Shown in pieces: positions 7,561-16,600 of a DNA stretch of 36,413 bases (position 1 is the first letter of the stretch; every line of letters starts with the position of its first letter). Origin of the DNA: Prevotella sp. CAG:924 (GTDB lineage Bacteria > Bacteroidota > Bacteroidia > Bacteroidales > Bacteroidaceae). The translations under genes and the position numbers were made by a program. The stretch spans positions 1 to 36,413 of the forward strand of contig HF988473.1 of the NCBI GenBank assembly GCA_000431975.1, read 5' to 3'. Below the pieces are notes generated by a model, which worked only from the letters and a program-made list of their open reading frames with translations, made no database searches and was not told the origin of the DNA.

Positions 7561-7605
7561 AGATCCCCCGGATCGGTTGCGCTGCAACATGGATCCGGGG
7601 GATCT
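7561..7605 (-). terminator. Large hairpin terminator of the nqr operon
   Basis: A perfect 14-bp stem AGATCCCCCGGATC (7561-7574) pairs with 7592-7605, with an inner 5-bp stem GTTGC/GCAAC. It lies 35 bases beyond the nqrF stop on the minus strand and is followed by a moderately T-rich stretch. Confidence 0.75.
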
Positions 7606-7639
7606 GTGTGGAAATCCCCAATAAGGGGATGGGTATGCC

Positions 7640-8911
7640 TTATCCGAAGTTATCGTACATAATGCTCTCGGGCTCAACGCCGAGGCTGTCGAGATAGTCG
7701 GTTACGGTCTTGATCAGCATAGGTGGTCCGCAGAGGTAGTATTCGCAGTCCTCGGGTGCTTCGTGATCCTTCAGATAGGTGTCGCGGATACAGTTCACGG
7801 CGAAGCCCGTATAGTAGCTTACTCCTGCAGCATCGGCCTTGGGATCAGGACGGTCGAGTGAGAGGTGGAAGTGGAAGTTGGGATATTCCTTTTCCAGTTC
7901 CCAGAAGTCCTCCAGGAAGAAGGCCTCTCCGAGTGCACGTGCTCCATAGAAGAAGTGCATCTCACGGTCGCGCGTATGTAATGTCTTGAGCATGTGCATG
8001 ATCTGTGAGCGAAGCGGAGCCATACCGGCACCACCACCGATCCAGATCATCTCTTTCTTGGAGTCGAAGTGAGGATGGAAATCACCGTAAGGACCGCTCA
8101 TCATCACCTTGTCACCCGGCTTGAGTGAGAAGATGTAGGAAGAGCCGATACCGGTCGGTACATCCTGGAAGCCTACCTGCGGACGGGGCAGGAACGGCGT
8201 GGAGGCAATACGCACGGTCAGCGTGATGATGTCGCCCTCGGCGGGATAGTTGGCCATGGAGTAGGCACGTATCGTCGGCTCGGGGTTGTGAGCCTTCAGC
8301 GAGAGGATGTTGAACTTCTGCCAAGCTCCGATATAGTCGGGACCGATGTCATCCTTGTCGAAGTCCTTGTCGTAGTCGATCGTGTCGTAGGCCGGAATGC
8401 GGATCTGTGCGTAGGAGCCAGGGATGAAGTCCATATGCTCGCCCGGGGGGAGAGCCACCTTGAACTCCTTGATGAAGCTCGATACGTTCTTGTTGGAGAT
8501 GACGGTGCATTCCCATTCTTTTACGCCCAGGATCGACTCGGGGATCTTGATCTTGAAGTCGCCCTTCACCTTCGTCTGGCATCCGAGACGCCAGTGCTCC
8601 TTGATCTGCTTGCGTGTGAAGTGAGGCTTCTCAGAATCGAGGATCTCGCCACCGCCTTCCAGCACCTGCACCTTGCACTGTCCGCAGCTGGCTTTACCGC
8701 CACAGGCAGAGGGAAGGTAGATGCCGTTCTGGTTGAGCGTAGACATCAGGCTGTCGCCCTGTGCCACCTCGAGGGTCTTGTCGTCGTTGATGACGATCTT
8801 TACGTTGCCGCTCGGGCTCAGGTATTTCTTAGCCACGAGCAGGATAGCCACGAGCAGGAGGATGATCACGAGGAACACTCCTATGCTTGCAAATATAAAT
8901 GAGCTGTTCAT
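7640..8911 (-). CDS. nqrF: Na+-translocating NADH:quinone reductase subunit F
   Basis: NqrF is the electron-input subunit: it oxidises NADH through FAD and a [2Fe-2S] cluster. The 423-residue product has one N-terminal membrane helix (about 4-27). The plant-type ferredoxin domain has Cys70, Cys76, Cys79 and Cys111. The FAD-binding RAYSMANYP motif and the NADH-binding motifs GGGAGMAPLRSQI and CGPPM follow. The protein ends YDNFG, as is common in the family. It is the last gene of nqrABCDEF, 21 bases after nqrE, and a large hairpin terminator follows. Length matches known NqrF proteins. Confidence 0.97.
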   Translation of the reverse strand: MNSSFIFASIGVFLVIILLLVAILLVAKKYLSPSGNVKIVINDDKTLEVAQGDSLMSTLNQNGIYLPSACGGKASCGQCKVQVLEGGGEILDSEKPHFTRKQIKEHWRLGCQTKVKGDFKIKIPESILGVKEWECTVISNKNVSSFIKEFKVALPPGEHMDFIPGSYAQIRIPAYDTIDYDKDFDKDDIGPDYIGAWQKFNILSLKAHNPEPTIRAYSMANYPAEGDIITLTVRIASTPFLPRPQVGFQDVPTGIGSSYIFSLKPGDKVMMSGPYGDFHPHFDSKKEMIWIGGGAGMAPLRSQIMHMLKTLHTRDREMHFFYGARALGEAFFLEDFWELEKEYPNFHFHLSLDRPDPKADAAGVSYYTGFAVNCIRDTYLKDHEAPEDCEYYLCGPPMLIKTVTDYLDSLGVEPESIMYDNFG

Positions 8912-8932
8912 ATTCTATCTGTCCTCCATTGA

Positions 8933-9559
8933 TTAAAATTTAAGGCCGGAGAAGCACATCATGGCCATTGCCATGAGGCCCACGGTGATAAAGGTGATGC
9001 CCAGTCCCTGAAGCGGCTTGGGTACGTCGCTGTACTGCATCTTCTCGCGGATGGCACCCATGGAGACGATGGCCAGACACCATCCCAGACCGGATCCTAC
9101 AGCATAGGCGATGCTGTCCCAGATGCTGGTGATAGCCTGTGTGGAGGCGGGATCCATCAGGATGCGCTGCTGCATGAACAATGAGCAACCCATGATGGCG
9201 CAGTTCACGGCGATCAGCGGAAGGAAGATACCTAAGGCTGAATAGAGTGAGGGACTGTATTTCTCTACGGCCATCTCGACCAGTTGGGTGATACCGGCGA
9301 TGACGGCGATGAAGAGGATGAAGCTCAGATAGCTCAGGTCGACGCCGGGAATAAGACAGTCGGGACCTAATACCTTAGTCTGAAGCAGATAATCTATGGG
9401 GACAGTGACAAGCAGCACGAACGTTACCGCCATACCCAGTCCCAATGATGTCTTCACATTCTTGGATACTGCCAGGAAAGAGCACATACCCAGGAAGTAG
9501 GCGAAGATCATGTTGTCGACAAAGATCGACCGGAAGAAGAGTGATATGAGATGTTCCAT
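8933..9559 (-). CDS. nqrE: Na+-translocating NADH:quinone reductase subunit E
   Basis: NqrE is an integral membrane subunit of the sodium pump. The 208-residue product has about six membrane helices. The first helix contains FAYFLGMCSFLAVSKNVKTS, whose Cys belongs to the membrane-embedded iron site shared with NqrD. NCAIMGCSLFMQ holds the second conserved Cys. The gene starts 3 bases after the nqrD stop. NqrD and NqrE are paralogues related to RnfE and RnfA; the nqr gene order identifies this as NqrE. Confidence 0.95.
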   Translation of the reverse strand: MEHLISLFFRSIFVDNMIFAYFLGMCSFLAVSKNVKTSLGLGMAVTFVLLVTVPIDYLLQTKVLGPDCLIPGVDLSYLSFILFIAVIAGITQLVEMAVEKYSPSLYSALGIFLPLIAVNCAIMGCSLFMQQRILMDPASTQAITSIWDSIAYAVGSGLGWCLAIVSMGAIREKMQYSDVPKPLQGLGITFITVGLMAMAMMCFSGLKF

Positions 9560-9562
9560 AGT

Positions 9563-10189
9563 TTACTTGTCCTCCTTGCTAAAATAAGAACGGTGAATCC
9601 AGATGATGCATCCCAGCAGGATCAGTGCCATGGCGGGCATGGTCATCATGCCGTTGTTCACGTAGCCTGCCTCGAAGAAGCTGTCGGGGATAACTTTAAA
9701 GCCAGCGAAGGTGCCGCGTCCGAGAACCTCGCGTACGGTGCCTACGATGAACAGGATGATGGCATAGCCGAGTCCGTTGCCGATACCGTCGAGGAACGAA
9801 GGCCAAGGCTTGTTCATCATGGCGAAGGCCTCGAGACGACCCATGAGGATACAGTTGGTGATGATCAGACCGACATATACGCTCAGCTGTACGGAGATGT
9901 CGTAAGCGAATGCCTTGAGGATCTGGCTTACAATGGTCACCAGAGCTGCTACCACAACGAGCTGCACAATAATACGGATACGCTGTGGGATGGTCTTACG
10001 GATGATCGAGATGATCACGTTCGAGAAGGCGGTGATCACCGTTACCGCCAGTCCCATCACAATGGCCGGTTTCACCTGTGTGGTCACGGCCAGGGCACTA
10101 CAGATACCCAGCACCTGAATCAAGATAGGGTTGTTCAGGTTCAGGGGATCGATGAGTGCCTGCTTATTTTGTTTACTGAATAAAGCCAT
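9563..10189 (-). CDS. nqrD: Na+-translocating NADH:quinone reductase subunit D
   Basis: NqrD is the partner membrane subunit of NqrE. The 208-residue product has about six membrane helices. The ILIQVLGICSALAVTTQVKP segment carries the conserved Cys of the inter-subunit iron centre, and TNCILMGRLEAFAM carries the second. The order C-D-E is conserved. A 110-base spacer separates it from nqrC, much longer than the other gaps in the operon (3-21 bases). Confidence 0.95.
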   Translation of the reverse strand: MALFSKQNKQALIDPLNLNNPILIQVLGICSALAVTTQVKPAIVMGLAVTVITAFSNVIISIIRKTIPQRIRIIVQLVVVAALVTIVSQILKAFAYDISVQLSVYVGLIITNCILMGRLEAFAMMNKPWPSFLDGIGNGLGYAIILFIVGTVREVLGRGTFAGFKVIPDSFFEAGYVNNGMMTMPAMALILLGCIIWIHRSYFSKEDK

Positions 10190-10300
10190 TTTCTTTATCT
10201 TTTTGAGCTCTGAACTTTAAGATAGGGACTTTTGCCGGTAGTGACGGGAAAAACGTCTGACAGGCAGAAAGCCGAATGTGTAAAGTAGAGAACTTATTGA

Positions 10301-10936
10301 TTATTTAGCCAACACGTCGTCAAAGTTGGTGAGCGACTCCTTGAGCATGTCCTTCACGCCATTGCTTGTCAGTGTGGCACCCGTGATGCCGTCTACCTGA
10401 TAGGAGGCGTTCTTGACAGTACCGTTTTTCACTACCTCCAGGATGACATTCTTGTGCTGGGTGTCGGCATCGTCAAAGATCTTCTTGCCAGTGAAGGTCT
10501 GCTGCCACTTGGTGTTGTCCTTGATCTCTGCACCCAGACCGGCGGTCTCACCCTCATGGTTGAAGTAGGCGCCAAAGACAGTGGTCTTGTCGGCATTTAC
10601 GGCGAGGAAGCCGCTGATGCCACCCCACAGACCCATACCTTTCATAGGAAAGACATATTTAGTCTCTCCATCGACATTGCAGACGTAGTAGGTGAGTCCT
10701 TTGTCGTTCTTTTTCTCTTCCTTTACCACTTGCGCGTAGCGGGCCTCAGCAGCCTGACCGTCAAGATCACGCTGGTTGAGCGAGTTGAGGATCTGCTTCT
10801 TCTGGTCGAGAGCCACGTTGGCGTCCTGCTGAGGCTTGAGTGCCTGATAGACGAAGGCGAGCAGGAAGGCCACGATCACCACGATCACTGCAGAGTAGAC
10901 GATTGTGTAAGTATTACTATTCGTATTTGCTTTCAT
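10301..10936 (-). CDS. nqrC: Na+-translocating NADH:quinone reductase subunit C
   Basis: NqrC carries a covalently bound FMN on the periplasmic side. The 211-residue product has one N-terminal membrane helix (about 11-31) and a periplasmic FMN-binding domain. The attachment motif reads DGITGATLTSNGV, with Thr188 as the expected flavinylation site for ApbE. It starts 12 bases after nqrB. The downstream 110-base gap before nqrD contains two small hairpins (GGC-tttct-GCC and GACG/CGTC) but no clear promoter. Confidence 0.95.
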   Translation of the reverse strand: MKANTNSNTYTIVYSAVIVVIVAFLLAFVYQALKPQQDANVALDQKKQILNSLNQRDLDGQAAEARYAQVVKEEKKNDKGLTYYVCNVDGETKYVFPMKGMGLWGGISGFLAVNADKTTVFGAYFNHEGETAGLGAEIKDNTKWQQTFTGKKIFDDADTQHKNVILEVVKNGTVKNASYQVDGITGATLTSNGVKDMLKESLTNFDDVLAK

Positions 10937-10948
10937 TTCGCTTTCTCC

Positions 10949-12106
10949 TTATTTATTAGTGACACGTTTGGCACGGCGCGAGATGTTGCTCTGTACCACG
11001 CAGTAATCAATCAACGGAGCAAACATGTTGCCGAAGAATATGGCGAGCATCATGCCCTCGGGGTAACCGGGGTTCATGACACGTACGATCACGGCCATGG
11101 CTCCGATGAGGAATCCGTAAACCCATTTGCCGTTTTCCGTACGGGCGGAAGTAACGGGGTCGGTTGCCATGAAGACGGCACCGAAGCAGAAACCTCCATA
11201 GACGAACTCCTGCCACCACTCCATAGGCGTAGAGCCCAGAGCGTGGAAGATGGCGCCCATCACGCCACCACCGATAAATACGCTAAGCATGGTCTTCCAG
11301 GAAGCAATGCCCATCCACAGAAGGATGATGGCACCGATGGCGATGGCAATGATAGAGGTCTCGCCCATTGAGCCGGGGATGAGACCGATGACAGAGTCAT
11401 AAAGGCTGGCCGTCACATCGTGGCCTTGGGCAAGCTGTCCCAGCGGGGTGGCGGCGGTGAAGCCGTCGGGAAGGTTGTAGCCCAGTCCGCAGATGCTCTG
11501 CGTGCCTACCCATACGGTGTCGCCAGTCATCTTGCTCGGATAAGAGAAGAAGAGGAACATACGGGCAGAGATGGCCACATTGAAAATGTTCATGCCCGTA
11601 CCACCGAAGATCTCCTTAACGAAGATCACGGAGAATGCAACGGCCAAGGCCAGCATCCACAGCGGGGTGCTTACAGGAATAATCAGAGGGATGATGATAC
11701 CGCTGACGAGGTATCCCTCCTGTATTTCCTCGTGCTTCCACTGTGCCCAGGCGAACTCGATGCCCAGACCTACGATATAGCTGACGAGAATCTTCGGCAG
11801 CATGGCGAGGAAGCCGTAGAAGAACAGTGACCAGAAGCCTGTGTTGGCCAGCTGACCGGCTGCCAGGGCATTCTGATAGCCAATGTTGTACATACCGAAG
11901 AGCATGGCAGGCAGTAAGGCGATCACCACCATACTCATGATACGCTTCGAGTCGATGGCATCGTGGATGTTGCTACCGCTCGTCGCCGTTGTGTTCGGCA
12001 CGTAGAGGAAGGTTTCCAGACCATCGAAGATACTCTGGAAAGCATGCAGCTTGCCGCCTTTCTCGAAGTTCGGTCGAATGTTGTCTATATATTTTTTCAG
12101 ACTCAT
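10949..12106 (-). CDS. nqrB: Na+-translocating NADH:quinone reductase subunit B
   Basis: NqrB is the large membrane subunit that holds covalent FMN and riboflavin and forms the sodium channel. The 385-residue product has about ten membrane helices. The flavinylation motif is DGFTAATPLGQ with Thr220, where many homologues read DGFSGAT. GFCFGAVFMATDPVTSARTENGKWVYG is a strong NqrB/RnfD signature. The start lies 19 bases after nqrA. Length is slightly below that of the Vibrio protein. Confidence 0.96.
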   Translation of the reverse strand: MSLKKYIDNIRPNFEKGGKLHAFQSIFDGLETFLYVPNTTATSGSNIHDAIDSKRIMSMVVIALLPAMLFGMYNIGYQNALAAGQLANTGFWSLFFYGFLAMLPKILVSYIVGLGIEFAWAQWKHEEIQEGYLVSGIIIPLIIPVSTPLWMLALAVAFSVIFVKEIFGGTGMNIFNVAISARMFLFFSYPSKMTGDTVWVGTQSICGLGYNLPDGFTAATPLGQLAQGHDVTASLYDSVIGLIPGSMGETSIIAIAIGAIILLWMGIASWKTMLSVFIGGGVMGAIFHALGSTPMEWWQEFVYGGFCFGAVFMATDPVTSARTENGKWVYGFLIGAMAVIVRVMNPGYPEGMMLAIFFGNMFAPLIDYCVVQSNISRRAKRVTNK

Positions 12107-12125
12107 GATTTACTTTTTTGAATGA

Positions 12126-13478
12126 TTAAGCGTTTTCTTTCCGAAGCGTGTTCAGTCCGTCGCGCACGATTTTCTGCAGCGGCAGCTTCGAAGAGTCGAC
12201 AAACTCGGCGAGGGCGAAGTCCTCGGGACTTACCTCGTAGATGCCGAGCTGCTCCTGCTTGTCGATGTCGCCGGCGATGATAGCCTTGATGAGGTATTCG
12301 CCGTAGATATCCATAGGCAGCACCTTATCATATTCGCCGCTCATGATCATGTGGCGCTCGCCACCCTTTATGCGGGCATCGAGGTCATACTCGTGCTTCT
12401 TGCCCATCAGCCAGGAGAAATAGCTGCGGGAAGCGGAGAATTCTTTACAACGTGGCATGATCCAGCCGAGCATCTCATCGGTGTGGGCACCTTCAGGAAT
12501 GACGGTTACCTCAGAGGTGTGGGCACCCAGATAGCCGTCGAGGCTGTCATGCTTGCCGGTCAGAGGATTACCATTGATGATACGTACGTCATCAGTAGCG
12601 GCAATCTGTCCGTCAAGAATCGTCTTAAGCGGCGTACCTACGAGGGTGACAACATAGTGGGGATCCTTCACGCGGCTGCCGGCGATGGCGACAGTACGGG
12701 TGAGGTCGACTTTTCCTGTGAGGAAGAGGCGGCCGAAGAAGATCACAGCCGTGGGATCGACGGTCCAAACGACCTCACCCTTATTTACGGGGTCGAGATG
12801 GTTGACCTGTACACCCACGTTGCCGGCGGGGCAGGGACCGTCAAATACGTTCAGGTCTATGTCTTTCACGTCGGTCAACGTTTTTGCCGTCTGCTTTGAG
12901 CCGATGCCAAGATGTACGGGGGCGATACGCTGAAGAGCGGTCAGACCGGTGAGGAACGCCTCCTCATTGCCTTCCAGTTCCACTTCGAAATCACCCGCCA
13001 AGGGCATGTCGCGAAGCGCGGAAACGAAAATGCCCTTCGGCTTCTGATCCGGTGTGGTAGAAACCGCATAGGGCAACTGATTGATGTAACCAAAAAGACC
13101 AGCTTCACAGAGTGTGTCGATGACTCCCTGACCGTCCAGTGCGCCGGCATCACGTTTGCCGAAGTCGCGGGCCTGTTGTTCCTTGTCGGCCTCGACAACC
13201 ACGCGGAGGACACGGCGACGTTCACCTCGTATGACGGCTTTCACGGTACCGCTTACAGGCGAGGCGAACTTCACGTCGGGACACTGCTTATTGACCAGCA
13301 GCGGATCACCGGCAAGCACGTGCTCGCCTTCCTTGACCACCACCTTAGGTGTCAGCCCGGGGAAGGCGTCGGGCTCCAGCGCATATTCTGTAGCTGTCGC
13401 TCCCTTGACCTTCTTTATAGCGGCTTTACCTTTCAGGTTAATGTCCAAGCCCTTTCGTAACTTAATTACAATTGCCAT
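12126..13478 (-). CDS. nqrA: Na+-translocating NADH:quinone reductase subunit A
   Basis: NqrA is the soluble cytoplasmic subunit near the quinone site. I place the start at MAIVIKLRKGLDINLKGKAA, which matches the family N-terminus (I-KIKKGLDL-I-G), giving 450 residues. An in-frame ATG at 13568 would add 30 unrelated residues but lies at the predicted transcription start, so it is unlikely. Landmarks are HVLAGDPLLVNK, ASPVSGTVKAVIRGERR, GNVGVQVNHLDPV and RIINGNPLTGK. It heads the nqrABCDEF operon. Confidence 0.95.
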   Translation of the reverse strand: MAIVIKLRKGLDINLKGKAAIKKVKGATATEYALEPDAFPGLTPKVVVKEGEHVLAGDPLLVNKQCPDVKFASPVSGTVKAVIRGERRRVLRVVVEADKEQQARDFGKRDAGALDGQGVIDTLCEAGLFGYINQLPYAVSTTPDQKPKGIFVSALRDMPLAGDFEVELEGNEEAFLTGLTALQRIAPVHLGIGSKQTAKTLTDVKDIDLNVFDGPCPAGNVGVQVNHLDPVNKGEVVWTVDPTAVIFFGRLFLTGKVDLTRTVAIAGSRVKDPHYVVTLVGTPLKTILDGQIAATDDVRIINGNPLTGKHDSLDGYLGAHTSEVTVIPEGAHTDEMLGWIMPRCKEFSASRSYFSWLMGKKHEYDLDARIKGGERHMIMSGEYDKVLPMDIYGEYLIKAIIAGDIDKQEQLGIYEVSPEDFALAEFVDSSKLPLQKIVRDGLNTLRKENA

Positions 13479-13572
13479 AAAACCTAAACTATAAAATTTG
13501 TGATTATTTGTTTTTTCGTTGAGAGTGGCGTGATAAGAAAGATTTGGACAGTCTTTCTTTGGCGTCACGATG

Positions 13573-13580
13573 CAAATTTA
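13573..13580 (-). promoter_or_regulatory. -7 box of the nqr operon
   Basis: TAAATTTG on the minus strand matches TAnnTTTG and would start transcription near 13567, leaving an 88-base leader before nqrA. The -33 element is poor. It is divergent from the tamB promoter 65 bases away. Confidence 0.5.
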
Positions 13581-13620
13581 ATAATTTTTTGGGTAACTAT
13601 GTCTTTTTTCTCGTTATTTA

Positions 13621-13652
13621 TTTCATCCGTGAATAGATTTTCCCTAATTTTG
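13621..13652 (+). promoter_or_regulatory. Promoter of tamB
   Basis: The -7 box TAATTTTG (13645-13652) is a full match. TTTC at 13621-13624 is a near-consensus -33 element at 20 bases. The TTG start codon of the next gene is 8 bases past the -7 box, so the leader is at most a few bases. Confidence 0.65.
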
Positions 13653-13659
13653 CAACGTA

Positions 13660-16600
13660 TTGAGAACAATCAAGCATATTATCACGGGCGTGATATGGAC
13701 TCTGGCCGGTCTTTATCTCGCTGTCACCATCTTGGTGAACCTGCCTTTCGTACAGTCTGCTTTGGGATCGGAGGTCGCAAAGCTGCTCAGTCGGAAGTTG
13801 GGCACTTGTGTATTGGTGGGACGGGTAGACCTGGGATTGCTCAACCGTGTCATCGTGGACGATGTGCGTATTCAAGACCAGAAGGGCCATCAGATGATTT
13901 TGGCTTCCCGTATGTCTGTGTCAGTCGATTATATGGAGCTGATACAGGGCCGTGTCTCTGTCTCGTCCGCACAGCTCTTCGGTCTGCAGGCCAATCTGTA
14001 TAGAGCCACGGCCACTGCCGTACCCAACTATCAGTTCATGCTTGACTCACTGAAGTCAAAGAATCCTTCCAGTAAGTCGACCCTTGACCTTTCCATCGGA
14101 TCACTTATCATCCGTCATGGTGCCATCCGTTACGATCAGTTGGATGCCCCGCGCCTGGCAAAATTGGACGCCCGCCATCTGTCACTCTCGGACATCAGCG
14201 GGCATTTAGTGCTTTATCGCTACACTCCCGATTCGTTGAATGTCTTTCTCAAGACACTTTCCATGAAGGAGCGCTCCGGTGCTGACTTGCGTGAACTTTC
14301 TTTACGTTTTGTGGCCAACAAGACGCGTGCATCACTTACCGATTTCTCACTGGAGCTGCCCCATAGCCGGCTCCATACCGATGAGATTACTGCCACTTAT
14401 CGTTTTGAGGAGGGTAAGTTGTCTATGCCCACATTGCAGTTTGACGGCTCGCTTACCGACAGCTATGTTTATGTCAAGGATCTTGCTTTCCTGTTACCGG
14501 CTTTGCAGCGTTATGATCAGACAGCAGCCTTGTCTACCTCTTTCTCAGGAACCTCCACCCAATTGAAAATCAAACGCCTGGAAACCAATGTGGTAGCAGG
14601 CGGTCATACTACGACTCCCATAGCCCATGTCCTCGTTTCCGGTTTTGCCACGAATTATACGCGGCCGTCTGTCTCGAGATGGCTCCTGAATATTGAAGAT
14701 CTGTCATGGAATGAAGAGGCCTTGGCTGTCGTGAAGTCAGACGTGCCTGAGATGATCGCCCGTCTGGGTCGACTGCGCTATCGAGGCAGGGCCGGAGGGG
14801 CCGGGGGCTCTCTCTATACCCGCGGTCGCCTGTCTACAGCTGTCGGGACGGCCGATGTGATGGTGGATATGAAAGGGCGTAAATTGTCAGCCGAAGTAGA
14901 GACAGGAGGATTCGACTTACAGCGTGTACTTGATGATCCTAATTTCGGACAACTCGCCGCTCATCTGTCATTGACGGGAAATCTGGCAACGAAGATGTTC
15001 ACTGCCAATGGAACGATAGACAAGTTTACCTATCAGCAATATGATTATCGCCATATAGTCCTTAATGGCACTTATGGACATCAGGCATTTGACGGCCATC
15101 TGTCTATTAATGACCCAAATGTAAAGGCCGATTTTACGGGCAGTGTCGATCTTGCACATCCCAAGGCAGACCTATCGTTGGCCATCGATCACATCCTGCC
15201 TTCTGCATTATTACGGGTACCTGCACAATGGCATGGCCGCTCTTTCAGCGGAACTTTAACGGCCCGGATGGCTGCGCCGAAGCTCAATAGCTCCATCTTG
15301 ATCAATCAGGCCACCGGAAAAGTCGCTCTCAATAATTTCACTATGAGCTCAGAAGAGGGTGATTATCATTTAGATAGTCTGCAGATCGTAGCTCGAAGTG
15401 ATCACAGGGGGCATCATCTCTCCGTGGCGAGTGACTTTGCCCACTTGTGGCTGAACGGTCGTTTTGATTATGCGACATTCATTCAAAGTGTGGAGAATCT
15501 TGTCATCGACCGTCTGCCCGGTATCCAACAACTCACGCCCGTCCGTCGCCGCGCGGTGTCTCGGAGTGAGTTTGATCTTTCCGGTACTATCACCCGTGGT
15601 GACTGGGCCCGCATCTTTTTCGGCTTTCCTATCGAGTTGCGCATCTTTTTCGGCATTTCTATCGAGTTGCATGAGCCAGTGACGCTCACCGGCAATATGA
15701 GTGCTGCCCGTTCTTCTATCAATGCGGATATTCAGGCGCCGTCGTTTACTTATGGCGGTCATGATTTTGAGGGCACCCGCCTGCAACTTGTTACGGCAGC
15801 CGACACCTTAAAGGCCGACTTGACATTGGCGCGGCTTAACGAGGAGGGACGTCCCAGTGATTTCCGGCTCATGGCAGCTGCGTGCAATGATGAACTCTCT
15901 ACAGTTGTCCAACTAGACAATCATGCTCCGGAGCAACGGCTTCACGGAACACTCCGTTCTGTTACACGACTGTATCGCGAAGATGGAGAGCCGACAACGG
16001 CTGAGGTTAATATCCGGCCATCGGAGATCTCGATCGGTGATACGGTTCTGCAAGTGTCTCCGGCCCGCGTGATCTATCAGCGTAACCGTCTTGCCGTTGA
16101 TCATCTAGTCTTGTCACGTGGCGGTCAGCGTATTACGGTAAACGGCATCGCATCCGCTTCTGCTAATGATTCTCTGCTCGTCGGCTTGCATAATGTCAAT
16201 GTACCCTATATCCTAGAGCTTGTCAACTTCCATACGGTCAGCTTCGGCGGGGCTGCCTCAGGACAGGCTACCGTCAAGCAGATATTCTCCAAACCGCAAA
16301 TGAGTGCACGACTTCGTGTCGATGACTTCCATTTTGAGGATGGATATCTCGGTACGTTGTTCGCTGATGCAGGCTGGAATGATCATGACGGACGCATAGA
16401 GATTCAGGCACAGGCTGTTGATTCCACAGCAACGGATCCGAAGGGGCGCCGGCTGGATATCAATGGATGGGTGTCGCCTCCCAATAATACGATTGACCTG
16501 ACGTTTGCAGCCCATCACACCCGGGCAGAGTTCCTTGAGGGATTCACGTCGGCCTTTCTGGAGAAGATCAATGCCAACGTGACGGGCGAGCTGCGCCTTG

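Noticed and set aside
10454..11371. 305-codon open frame on the plus strand opposite nqrC and nqrB
   Set aside because: It spans two genuine genes and their gap on the other strand and has no protein-like motifs.
13500..14003. 167-codon open frame overlapping the start of tamB
   Set aside because: It is out of frame with tamB, crosses the promoter region and has no domain; the tamB frame has a proper membrane anchor and DUF490.
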